Below, piece by piece: positions 1 to 6,069 of a DNA stretch of 7,071 nt. The notes beneath the pieces are model-generated. The model was not told the DNA's origin, did not search any database, and saw nothing but the letters and a program-made list of their open reading frames with translations. This DNA comes from Lachnoclostridium phytofermentans. Its GTDB lineage: Bacteria; Bacillota; Clostridia; Lachnospirales; Lachnospiraceae. Positions within the stretch are counted from its first letter, which is position 1. Each line of letters opens with the position of its first letter. The stretch covers positions 1 to 7,071 of the forward strand of contig DPVV01000137.1 in NCBI GenBank assembly GCA_003526525.1. Direction: 5' to 3'. Both the position numbers and the translations under genes were made by a program.

Positions 1-1353
1 TCTGGCTTTGTAAGCTCTGTAAGAGAAGTGTTACCTGGAAGGAAATATTTCATTCCTAAAACAATGGAAAAGTTAGACCCTACTATAATTAGCTTTGATG
101 ATTTTAAAAATCAAGTTATGTCAAAGCCTATGTCGATTGGAAAAGCACTCTATAGTACGTTAACTGGAATTAGTCCACTTCTTGCAAATGAGATATGTTA
201 TCGGTCGAGCCTTGATTCTGAAGCCTCCACTGCAAGCCTAAGTGAGGATTTAACTTACCACCTCTTCCAGAATTTTATACGCATGATGGAGGTTACCAAA
301 TCAAAAGAATATACTCCTAACATCGTTTATCGTGGGAAAGAGCCTGTTGAGTTTTCTAGTATTCCTCTAACATGCTACCAAAGTGCAGATGGATATGAAG
401 AGCGTAACTATGATAGTATATCCAGTGTTTTAGAGAACTTCTATGCTTCCAAAAATACCGTAACACGTATTCGTCAAAAGTCTGCAGACCTACGTAAAAT
501 TGTTGCAAATGCAATTGAACGTGAGTCAAAAAAGTATGATTTACAAAAAAAGCAGCTCTTAGATACAGAAAAAAAAGATAAATATAAAGTTTACGGAGAA
601 TTATTAACTACTTATGGTTATCAAGCAGCTCCTGGGGATAAGTCAATTACGGTTTTAAATTACTATACCAACGAAGACTTAACCATTCCGTTAAATCCTG
701 AGATCTCAGCTCTTGAGAACGCAAAGGCTTATTTTGAACGATACAGTAAATTAAAACGTACGTATGAAGCCCTTAGTAAATTAGTTGTCGAAACGGAAGA
801 AGATTTAAAACATCTCGATTCCATTCGTACATCCCTTGACATCGCTATCGCAGAAAATGACCTTGTACAGTTAAAGGAAGAATTAATGGAGTATGGCTAT
901 ATTAAGCGTCATTTTGGCCGAGGCGATGGAAAGCAGTCTGGAAAGAACGGCAATAAGCAAAAGAAGACCAAAATAACAAGTAAACCTTTTCACTATCTTT
1001 CCTCCGATGGTTATCACATGTATGTTGGAAAGAACAATTACCAAAATGATGAACTTACATTTGATTTTGCTATTGGAAATGACTGGTGGTTCCATGCGAA
1101 AGGCATCGCTGGTTCTCATGTTGTTGTAAAAAGCAACGGAGATGAGCTTCCAGATCGTGTATTTGAAGAAGCTGGTAGTCTTGCTGCCTATTACTCTAAG
1201 GGTAGAGAAAATGAAAAGGTTGAAATTGATTATACAGAAAAAAAGAATGTGAAAAAGCCAAACAAAGGAAAGCCTGGCTTTGTTGTTTATTACACCAATT
1301 ACTCCCTTATTGCAACTCCGGATATCAGTGCCTTAACTTTAGTCTCCGACTAG
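1..1353 (+). CDS. rqcH: RqcH / NFACT-family ribosome quality-control protein, 5'-truncated by the window edge
   Basis: The frame is open from base 1 and ends at a TAG at 1351-1353, giving 450 visible residues. Homologues are about 570-590 residues, so roughly the first 120-140 codons lie outside. The GTG at 28 is internal, not the start. Visible parts, in window residues: the end of the NFACT-N domain with VLPGRKY (about 10-16), a long charged, probably coiled-coil middle (about 150-290), a Lys/Gly-rich linker (about 300-327), and the C-terminal NFACT-R (DUF814) domain from about 328 with DWWFHAKGI (361-369), GSHVVVK and VKKPNKGKPG. From family knowledge, RqcH binds stalled 50S-peptidyl-tRNA complexes, recruits tRNA-Ala and adds C-terminal alanine tails that mark nascent chains for proteolysis. 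It was formerly annotated as a fibronectin-binding protein. The catalytically important Asp-Arg of the N-domain should lie upstream and cannot be checked. No frameshift is seen. Confidence 0.93.
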   Translation, partial: SGFVSSVREVLPGRKYFIPKTMEKLDPTIISFDDFKNQVMSKPMSIGKALYSTLTGISPLLANEICYRSSLDSEASTASLSEDLTYHLFQNFIRMMEVTKSKEYTPNIVYRGKEPVEFSSIPLTCYQSADGYEERNYDSISSVLENFYASKNTVTRIRQKSADLRKIVANAIERESKKYDLQKKQLLDTEKKDKYKVYGELLTTYGYQAAPGDKSITVLNYYTNEDLTIPLNPEISALENAKAYFERYSKLKRTYEALSKLVVETEEDLKHLDSIRTSLDIAIAENDLVQLKEELMEYGYIKRHFGRGDGKQSGKNGNKQKKTKITSKPFHYLSSDGYHMYVGKNNYQNDELTFDFAIGNDWWFHAKGIAGSHVVVKSNGDELPDRVFEEAGSLAAYYSKGRENEKVEIDYTEKKNVKKPNKGKPGFVVYYTNYSLIATPDISALTLVSD

Positions 1354-1448
1354 ATTATGAGCTAGAAGACAAAGGATACTCGTAATTCACATGTCAGCCA
1401 AGCTGATAAACCGCTACTTACTCGTAACCCATTACAACTACGTTACTA

Positions 1449-1478
1449 TTTCAGTGGAAACTTGTATTCCCACTGAAA
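1449..1478. repeat. 9-bp inverted repeat in front of the PHP phosphatase gene (possible operator or hairpin)
   Basis: TTTCAGTGG (1449-1457) is matched perfectly by CCACTGAAA (1470-1478), with 12 bases between. It is not followed by a T-tract on either strand, so it does not look like an intrinsic terminator for rqcH. It overlaps the possible -35 element of the downstream gene, which suits a regulator-binding site. A second pairing, AACTTGT (1459-1465) with ACAAGTT (1478-1484), uses the loop and the base just after the right arm. The function is inferred only. Confidence 0.5.
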
Positions 1479-1489
1479 CAAGTTAAAAT
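1462..1489 (+). promoter_or_regulatory. Possible weak sigma-A promoter for the PHP phosphatase gene
   Basis: TTGTAT (1462-1467) and TAAAAT (1484-1489) are separated by 16 bases. The -10 matches consensus at 5 of 6 positions and the -35 at 3 of 6. A start near 1496 would give a leader of about 18 nt carrying the ribosome binding site. Readthrough from rqcH, 160 bases upstream of the ATG, is the alternative, since no terminator is seen in between. Confidence 0.3.
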
Positions 1490-1500
1490 ACACGTTTGAG

Positions 1501-1506
1501 AAAGGA
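1501..1506 (+). promoter_or_regulatory. Ribosome binding site that fixes the PHP gene start
   Basis: AAAGGA lies 7 bases before the ATG at 1514. A TTG at 1496 is in frame, but using it would put this site inside the coding sequence and add six residues before the conserved DFHTHT motif. The ATG is preferred. Confidence 0.75.
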
Positions 1507-1513
1507 CTTACCT

Positions 1514-2338
1514 ATGATACTTGCAGATTTTCATACCCATACAAATTTTTCAACCGATTCTGATAGCACCCCCGAATCCATGATAGAGCGTGCTATCTCT
1601 ATGGGATTAACCACCTATTGCATTACTGATCACATGGATTATCGTTATCCTCATGGAGAAGAGGGTACCTTTACTTTCAATCCTAATGATTATATTACAT
1701 GTCTTCAAGAGTTAAAAAAACGCTATGCGAATCAAATTGAGCTTTTAATAGGAGTTGAGCTCGGTCTACGAAATGAACCAGAACTAAAAGAAGAGGTGCG
1801 AGAATATTATAATTCTTTATTATCCACCTACCCTTTTGATTTTGTTATAGGTTCTACTCATGTACTGCAAAATACAGATCCATATTATAAAGAATTCTGG
1901 ACAACGAATACAACAAAAGAAGGAATTCTAGCTTACTTTCAGTCCATAGCTCATAATGCGAAATATTATCGTGGATTCCAAATACATGGACACCTTGATT
2001 ACATTATCCGCTATATACCAGAAACTCTAAAGGCTTATGATTACCTTGACTACAAGGATATTCTGGATGAATGTTTAAGAACTCTTATCGAACATGGAAT
2101 TGGTATTGAATGTAACACCTCAGGTTTTAAATATAAGCTATCAAGTCCTCATCCAAAAGCTGAGATTTTAAAACGCTATTTAGAATTAGGTGGAGAAATC
2201 TTAACCATTGGCTCTGATGCTCATAAACCAGAACATATTGCTTATGATTTTACAGTAGCAAATGATTTATTAACAAACCTTGGTTTTCGCTATTATACGG
2301 TATTTCGTGATAGGAAGCCTACGTTTATGAAGCTGTAA
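1514..2338 (+). CDS. hisJ: PHP-domain phosphoesterase, histidinol-phosphatase (HisJ/HisK) family
   Basis: This 274-residue protein is one complete PHP domain, a size typical of Firmicute HisJ (about 270). Metal-site motifs are all present and in order: DFHTHTNFS at the N terminus (His7, His9), ITDH (Asp39, His40), GVELG (Glu82), GSTH (His116), HGHLDY (His158, His160) and GSDAH (Asp235, His237). The family uses a multinuclear metal centre to hydrolyse phosphate esters. HisJ members convert L-histidinol phosphate to histidinol, the penultimate step of histidine synthesis, in the cytosol. The gene is not beside other his genes here, which is common in Firmicutes, so the exact substrate is inferred from family resemblance. 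It could be another PHP phosphatase. It is followed by a terminator and converges on mnmA. Confidence 0.85.
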   Translation: MILADFHTHTNFSTDSDSTPESMIERAISMGLTTYCITDHMDYRYPHGEEGTFTFNPNDYITCLQELKKRYANQIELLIGVELGLRNEPELKEEVREYYNSLLSTYPFDFVIGSTHVLQNTDPYYKEFWTTNTTKEGILAYFQSIAHNAKYYRGFQIHGHLDYIIRYIPETLKAYDYLDYKDILDECLRTLIEHGIGIECNTSGFKYKLSSPHPKAEILKRYLELGGEILTIGSDAHKPEHIAYDFTVANDLLTNLGFRYYTVFRDRKPTFMKL

Positions 2339-2363
2339 GTAATCTTAATTCTTAAAATAGAGC

Positions 2364-2418
2364 AAAAAAATCGCATCTAACAGAAGCAATATTAATCCTT
2401 CTGTCAGGTGCTTTTTTT
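2364..2418. terminator. Bidirectional intrinsic terminator between hisJ and mnmA
   Basis: Arms 2373-2386 and 2398-2411 pair over 14 positions: 12 Watson-Crick pairs, one G-U wobble and one A-C mismatch on the plus strand, with an 11-base loop. Seven T (2412-2418) follow on the plus strand and seven A (2364-2370) precede, giving a U-tract for minus-strand transcripts as well. The wobble and the mismatch swap between strands, so either transcript forms a similar stem. It ends hisJ at 2338 and mnmA at 2427. Confidence 0.88.
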
Positions 2419-2426
2419 AAATGTCC

Positions 2427-3500
2427 TTATTTTATTATAGTTCCGCCTCCAACAACGATATCTCCTTGATAGAAAACAACTGCTTGTCCAGGTGTAACCG
2501 CACGTTGTGGTGTATCAAACTCACAAGCTATCTCATCATCTGATACTTTACGAATCGTACATTTGGAGCCTTCGTGATTATAGCGAATCTTTGCAATAAC
2601 TTCCATACCATCTTCAAACTCTTCTACTGCCATTGCATTTAGTTTATTTGCGATCAAACGATCTGTGAATATCTCATCATTACTTCCAATTACTACTTCA
2701 TTTGTTTCAGGGCGTATTTCTACAACAAAAGCAGGACGTCCAAGTGCAATACCAAGTCCCTTTCTTTGACCAACCGTATAATGAATGATTCCTTGATGTT
2801 TACCAAGGATATTTCCCTTCGTATCTACAAAATTACCAGGTATGATTTTCTCACCTGTATAATCTTCAATAAACCCAGCATAGTTATTATCTGGTACAAA
2901 ACAGATTTCCTGACTATCTGGTTTATTTGCAACCAATAATCCTATCTTCGCAGCAATTTCACGCACTTCGTCCTTAGTATACTCACCAACTGGCATCAAT
3001 GTTTTACTTAACTGATCTTGCGTTAAATTATATAATGCATAAGTTTGGTCCTTTGCAGCAGTTGCTGATTTCTTCAATGCAAATCGTCCGTTTGGTAAAG
3101 TTACGATTCTAGCATAATGACCAGTAGCGATATAATCTGCTCCAATTTGCAATGATCTTGTAAGCAGTGACTCCCACTTCACATAACGATTACAAGCAAT
3201 ACAAGGATTCGGTGTACGACCCGCCTGATATTCCTTTACAAAGTAATCCATAACATTTGCCTTAAATTCCGATTTAAAATTCATCACATAATAAGGAATA
3301 TCCAAAGAATTAGCAACTCGTCTAGCATCATCTACTGCGCTTAAGCCACAACATCCTCCATTTTCCTCTAATGTTTGATTCTCCTCATCCTGCCAGATTT
3401 GCATTGTAACACCAATGACATCGTATCCAGCTTCTTTTAAAAGGTACGCTGCTACTGAGGAATCTACACCTCCAGACATACCAACTACAACTTTTTTCAT
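2427..3500 (-). CDS. mnmA: tRNA-specific 2-thiouridylase MnmA (TrmU)
   Basis: MnmA activates U34 of tRNA-Lys, -Glu and -Gln with ATP and replaces the 2-oxygen by sulfur received as a persulfide, ultimately from a cysteine desulfurase. The 357-residue length is normal. The N-terminal PP-loop reads GMSGGVDSS (residues 7-15). TPNPC ends at Cys100 and is followed by Cys103. DSQEICF holds Cys200, the persulfide-carrying cysteine in the family. [11 protein letters not shown] (240-250) starts the central domain, and a C-terminal beta-barrel ends near [13 protein letters not shown] Cys50-Cys51 pair sits in a GGCCGLSA stretch, which I recall in clostridial members. The start is ATG with a GAGGT site at 3510-3506. 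It is co-oriented with iscS-nifU but separated from them by 356 bases and a terminator, so it probably has its own promoter. Confidence 0.97.
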   Translation of the reverse strand: MKKVVVGMSGGVDSSVAAYLLKEAGYDVIGVTMQIWQDEENQTLEENGGCCGLSAVDDARRVANSLDIPYYVMNFKSEFKANVMDYFVKEYQAGRTPNPCIACNRYVKWESLLTRSLQIGADYIATGHYARIVTLPNGRFALKKSATAAKDQTYALYNLTQDQLSKTLMPVGEYTKDEVREIAAKIGLLVANKPDSQEICFVPDNNYAGFIEDYTGEKIIPGNFVDTKGNILGKHQGIIHYTVGQRKGLGIALGRPAFVVEIRPETNEVVIGSNDEIFTDRLIANKLNAMAVEEFEDGMEVIAKIRYNHEGSKCTIRKVSDDEIACEFDTPQRAVTPGQAVVFYQGDIVVGGGTIIK

Positions 3501-3530
3501 CTTTTACCTCATTTCTCCGAATCTTGAAAC

Positions 3531-3594
3531 GTGTGAAACTTAGAAATTCTTAGGCAGCATCTTTTGGTGCCTTAGAACTTCTAAAACTTCACAC
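3531..3594. repeat. Long imperfect palindrome in the mnmA leader
   Basis: The left arm 3531-3556 and right arm 3568-3594 match over 26-27 positions, with blocks GTGTGAA, TTAGAA, TTCT and AGGCA conserved between arm and reverse complement. They are broken only by a small 2-versus-3 base bulge and two single mismatches. The loop is 11 bases. It lies 31 bases upstream of the mnmA start and would form a strong hairpin in the leader RNA. There is no T-run after either arm, so it is not a standard terminator. It could be a dispersed palindromic repeat (REP or MITE-like), an mRNA stabiliser or a regulatory hairpin. Confidence 0.75.
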
Positions 3595-3633
3595 TTTCCT
3601 CTATAACAACAAACCTATCATCAATCTTTACTT

Positions 3634-3663
3634 ACAATACCACTATAATACGAACATTTGCAA
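3634..3663 (-). promoter_or_regulatory. Possible mnmA promoter
   Basis: On the minus strand, TTGCAA (3663-3658) and TATTGT (3639-3634) are 18 bases apart, each matching the sigma-A consensus at 4 of 6 positions. A start near 3627 would give a leader of about 125 nt containing the long palindrome. A promoter is expected somewhere here because the upstream terminator should stop most iscS-nifU transcription, but this particular match is weak. Confidence 0.3.
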
Positions 3664-3681
3664 GCATTTACTAGCCTCCAT

Positions 3682-3716
3682 ACAAGAAAAAGTGCGCTAT
3701 TCGAACTTTTCCTTGT
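3682..3716. repeat. 12-bp hairpin just after the nifU terminator
   Basis: Arms 3682-3693 and 3705-3716 pair at 11 of 12 positions, and the odd pair is a G-U wobble in minus-strand RNA. The loop is 11 bases. No T-tract follows on the minus strand. It sits between the nifU terminator and the possible mnmA promoter. The role is unknown. It may be a second 3' hairpin for transcripts that read through the first. Confidence 0.5.
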
Positions 3717-3724
3717 CTTGAATG

Positions 3725-3777
3725 AAAAAATCAACAAGGCACTGTTCCATCCTAAGATTTAAAACAGCGCCTTGTTG
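3725..3777 (-). terminator. Intrinsic terminator of the iscS-nifU operon
   Basis: On the minus strand a 15-bp stem (arms 3777-3763 and 3746-3732, 16-base loop) is followed by a six-T run (3730-3725). The single imperfect position, 3741 with 3768, is a G-U wobble in minus-strand RNA but an A-C mismatch on the plus strand, which supports use on the minus strand. It lies 80 bases after the nifU stop and separates mnmA from the iscS-nifU transcript. Confidence 0.9.
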
Positions 3778-3856
3778 TTTCATGTCAAAATGAGCTAATG
3801 AGCATCATCTTCTTAAATTCATTGTCATTTCATTCATATCTTGATGATTCATCTAA

Positions 3857-4297
3857 TTAATACTCTTCTGTTTCTTCCTCATCTTCATGAATGTCATTCT
3901 TTGGCTTTTTTAAACCTTCAATTTGAATACCATGCTTTTCAGCATAATCCCAAAGAGCTGCATGGATTGCTTCTTCTGCCAATAAGGAACAGTGTACCTT
4001 AACTGGAGGAAGACCATCAAGAGCCTCCATTACTGCTTTATTTGTTACTTGTAAAGCCTCTTGCACTGTGAGACCTTTTACTAATTCTGTAGCCATGCTA
4101 CTTGTTGCTACTGCTGCGCCACAACCAAAAGTTTTGAATTTTACATCTTGGATAACTTGGTTTTCATCAATATCAAGATACATTCTCATGATATCTCCAC
4201 ACTTAGCATTACCAACGGTTCCGACACCGCTCGCATTTTCTATTTCGCCAACATTTCTAGGATGTTGAAAATGATCCATAACTTTTTCTGTATACAT
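3857..4297 (-). CDS. nifU: NifU/IscU-type Fe-S cluster assembly scaffold protein
   Basis: This 146-residue protein is a single IscU-like N-terminal NifU domain. It holds a nascent Fe-S cluster built with sulfur from IscS and passes it to apoproteins in the cytosol. The three cluster cysteines are visible: Cys33 in AKCGD with Asp35 next to it, Cys59 in TFGCGAA, and Cys103 in KVHCS. The N terminus MYTEKVMDHFQHPRNVG is typical. The protein ends in a very acidic tail (about 136-145, mostly Glu and Asp), unlike the core, and a similar charged tail is familiar in clostridial members. The chaperone-recognition LPPVK motif is present at 96-100. The start is fixed by GGAGGAA (4309-4303). The gene follows iscS by 48 bases, so the two are almost surely co-transcribed. 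Confidence 0.95.
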   Translation of the reverse strand: MYTEKVMDHFQHPRNVGEIENASGVGTVGNAKCGDIMRMYLDIDENQVIQDVKFKTFGCGAAVATSSMATELVKGLTVQEALQVTNKAVMEALDGLPPVKVHCSLLAEEAIHAALWDYAEKHGIQIEGLKKPKNDIHEDEEETEEY

Positions 4298-4345
4298 AAC
4301 TGTTCCTCCATTTTCTTTTCTAATATCTTGGTATGTTATCTATTA

Positions 4346-5542
4346 TTATTCTGCACGATTCTTTGATAACTTCTTCATAAAATCTTCGTACAGTGGTGAC
4401 ATCTGTCTTAACTTTTCAACAATCACTTTTATTTGATCGATTGTAAAATCGATATCTTCTTTTGTTGTGTCCTCACTTAAAGTTAATCTTAATGAGCCAT
4501 GTGCAATTTCATGTGGCAATCCAATTGCTAATAAAACGTGAGATGGGTCTAGGGATCCAGAAGTACAAGCGGAACCACTTGATGCTGCAATTCCTTGCAT
4601 ATCAAGCATGATTAATAGTGATTCTCCCTCAATAAATTGGAAACTTAAGTTTGCGTTATTTGGTAAACGATTTTTACGATGTCCATTTAATCTTGTATAT
4701 GGAACTTCTTTTAATACTCGTTCAATAAGATAGTCACGAAGTTCAATTTCTCTCTCAGTTCTTTCCTTTAAATTGGATGCTGCAATCTCAACTGCCCTAC
4801 CAAATCCAACAATACCTGGTACATTTTCAGTACCTGCTCTACGCTTTCTTTCCTGACCGCCACCGTGAACAAAGGAACGTAACTTAAGACCATTTTTAAT
4901 ATAGAGGAAACCAATTCCCTTTGGTCCATTTAATTTATGACCACTGGCACTTAACATATCAATACCAAGTTCCTTCACATCGATTGGCAACTGTCCAAAT
5001 GCTTGAACTGCATCGGTATGGAATAAAATATTGTGCTGCTTCGCAATTTCACCAATTTCTTTTACTGGCTGAATCGCACCGATTTCATTGTTTGCATACA
5101 TAATTGATATTAAGATAGTGGTTGGCCGAATCGCAGCTTTTAATTGATTAAGTTTAACAATTCCGTTTTCATCCACATCGAGATAAGTAACTTCAAACCC
5201 AAGTTTCTCTAAGTACTCACAAGTATGCAAAACCGCATGGTGCTCAATCTTACTTGTAATAATATGATTACCCTTATCGCGATAAGCTTCTGCAACACCT
5301 TTAATTGCCCAGTTATCAGACTCAGATCCACCAGCGGTAAAATAAATCTCATTATTCTCACAGCCTAAGGTCTTAGCAATGACATCTCTTGCTTCTGTAA
5401 CTGCTTTTCTGCTTCTTGTTGCTATTTCATACACGCTGGAAGGATTACCATAATTCTCATAAAAATATGGTAACATTGCCTCTACTACTTCCGGTCTGGT
5501 CTGAGTGGTAGCAGCATTATCTAAATAAATCATTTTACCCAT
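4346..5542 (-). CDS. iscS: Cysteine desulfurase, IscS/NifS type
   Basis: This PLP enzyme converts L-cysteine to alanine and holds the sulfur as a persulfide for Fe-S assembly and tRNA thiolation. The 398-residue length is normal for the class. Seen in order: the N-terminal YLDNAATT, GGSESDN (71-77), the His101-His102 pair in KIEHHAV, HTDAVQ (Asp177, Gln180) that contacts PLP, the Schiff-base lysine Lys203 in SGHKLNGPKG, RAGTEN (235-240), and the catalytic Cys326 in SSGSACTSGS on the long mobile loop of group I desulfurases. GAGGAG (5554-5549) precedes the first ATG. A second ATG three codons on is less well placed. nifU follows directly. No iscR regulator lies upstream. A near-consensus promoter about 365 bases upstream drives it through a long leader or small ORF. 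Confidence 0.97.
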   Translation of the reverse strand: MGKMIYLDNAATTQTRPEVVEAMLPYFYENYGNPSSVYEIATRSRKAVTEARDVIAKTLGCENNEIYFTAGGSESDNWAIKGVAEAYRDKGNHIITSKIEHHAVLHTCEYLEKLGFEVTYLDVDENGIVKLNQLKAAIRPTTILISIMYANNEIGAIQPVKEIGEIAKQHNILFHTDAVQAFGQLPIDVKELGIDMLSASGHKLNGPKGIGFLYIKNGLKLRSFVHGGGQERKRRAGTENVPGIVGFGRAVEIAASNLKERTEREIELRDYLIERVLKEVPYTRLNGHRKNRLPNNANLSFQFIEGESLLIMLDMQGIAASSGSACTSGSLDPSHVLLAIGLPHEIAHGSLRLTLSEDTTKEDIDFTIDQIKVIVEKLRQMSPLYEDFMKKLSKNRAE

Positions 5543-5651
5543 TCCGATCTCCTCTTTTCTCTAACCTGTTTTCGTTCATACTGACTTATTTTTTGTCTAT
5601 AAACTACATTTTCTCTATTATTTCCATATGACATGAAATCATACGATATTA

Positions 5652-5870
5652 CTAATATATTTGCTCGCTTTTATCATCACTTTTCTCTCTGCAATGGATT
5701 TTCATCACATTACAGCTTTCGGATTTCAAGCTTATCACTAATCTTGCAAAGTAAAACACTACAAGCTTCTGATATATTTTACGCATCGATGATTCTCTTG
5801 TGAAAGAAATGCCAAGGTCTTCCATATTTCCTATCGGTATTTCTCTAACAATGTTGTCTTTTTTCGACAA
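5652..5870 (-). CDS. Hypothetical 72-residue protein upstream of iscS (uncertain)
   Basis: I do not recognise this protein. The open frame runs from a TTG at 5870, with an in-frame stop 18 bases before it, to a TAG at 5652. It starts about 30 bases after the predicted start of transcription of the iscS promoter and is co-oriented with iscS, 109 bases away. AGGA lies about 10 bases before the TTG, which is a weak fit. An internal ATG (5825, codon 16) has AGGA only 3 bases away. The product is basic in the middle, with a short hydrophobic stretch (LVVFYFARLVISL, about 36-48), two cysteines six residues apart (Cys53, Cys59) and a charged, polar end. It has no signal peptide and no helix-turn-helix that I can see. 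It may be a small regulator, a leader peptide or just chance open frame in an untranslated leader. Confidence 0.3.
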   Translation of the reverse strand: MSKKDNIVREIPIGNMEDLGISFTRESSMRKIYQKLVVFYFARLVISLKSESCNVMKIHCREKSDDKSEQIY

Positions 5871-5906
5871 TTCGGTTATATCCTAGTGATTTACTATGAT
5901 ATCGTC

Positions 5907-5935
5907 ATTTTAACCCCAGATAATCCGTTTGTCAA
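5907..5935 (-). promoter_or_regulatory. Near-consensus sigma-A promoter for the iscS-nifU operon
   Basis: On the minus strand TTGACA (5935-5930, perfect -35) and TAAAAT (5912-5907, 5 of 6) are separated by exactly 17 bases. Transcription should start near 5900 and read through the 72-codon ORF into iscS, leaving about 358 nt before the iscS ATG. It is the best promoter match in the window. Confidence 0.78.
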
Positions 5936-5955
5936 TCCCTGTAGTAAAAGATTTA

Positions 5956-5979
5956 TGACATTTTGTGACCTTGTGACAT
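5956..5979 (+). repeat. Triple TGAC repeat upstream of spoVB
   Basis: TGACAT (5956-5961), TGACCT (5966-5971) and TGACAT (5974-5979) lie on the same strand, with starts 10 and 8 bases apart. They sit 12 bases before TATAAC (5991-5996), a 5-of-6 match to a -10 element with no good -35 at 16-18 bases. They could be activator half-sites or chance. No convincing sporulation sigma-factor promoter was found. Confidence 0.3.
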
Positions 5980-6052
5980 CAACTTTGCTCTATAACGTAT
6001 ATCTTCGTACTTTTTGAATATATTTTATTAATTCCACTATGCCCCGACATCC

Positions 6053-6060
6053 GGGAGGAG
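6053..6060 (+). promoter_or_regulatory. Ribosome binding site of spoVB
   Basis: GGGAGGAG is a strong Shine-Dalgarno sequence 9 bases before the ATG at 6070, and it fixes the start of the right-hand gene. Confidence 0.85.
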
Positions 6061-6069
6061 ACTGTACAC

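Larger units (their letters stand above)
5543..6069. other. Divergent intergenic region between iscS and spoVB
   Basis: These 527 bases contain, from left to right: the iscS ribosome binding site; about 100 AT-rich bases with no clear gene; a perfect 13-bp palindrome ATATTACTAATAT (5646-5658) at the end of a small minus-strand ORF (5870-5652); the minus-strand promoter (5935-5907); three TGAC-type repeats (5956-5979) with a TATAAC beyond; and the spoVB ribosome binding site. No IscR-like protein, tRNA or known riboswitch was recognised in any frame. Confidence 0.6.

Noticed and set aside
28..30. GTG as a start codon for the first gene
   Set aside because: The frame is open from base 1 and already encodes NFACT-N sequence before the GTG. 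The visible length is also short of the family by over 100 residues, so the true start is upstream.
883..1119. 78-codon minus-strand open frame inside rqcH
   Set aside because: It is antisense to the conserved NFACT-R domain, has no ribosome binding site evidence and resembles no family.
1377..1427. Direct repeat TACTCGTAA at 1377-1385 and 1419-1427
   Set aside because: Nine bases repeated once with no nearby structure or gene boundary; easily due to chance in this AT-rich spacer.
1449..1484. H-type pseudoknot from the two nested pairings before hisJ
   Set aside because: The strand linking the first stem to the second would need to cross 9 base pairs with no free bases, which is not sterically feasible. 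The pairings are alternatives at most.
4068..4366. Two plus-strand open frames (4068-4268 and 4148-4366) over nifU
   Set aside because: They are antisense to the conserved NifU core and its start region, and are best explained as shadows.
4921..5103. 60-codon plus-strand open frame inside iscS
   Set aside because: It is antisense to the PLP-lysine region of a clearly intact iscS.
5633..5806. Plus-strand small frame starting at an ATG near 5633
   Set aside because: It has no ribosome binding site, low-complexity Ser/Phe-rich content and overlaps the opposite-strand ORF that lies behind a good promoter.
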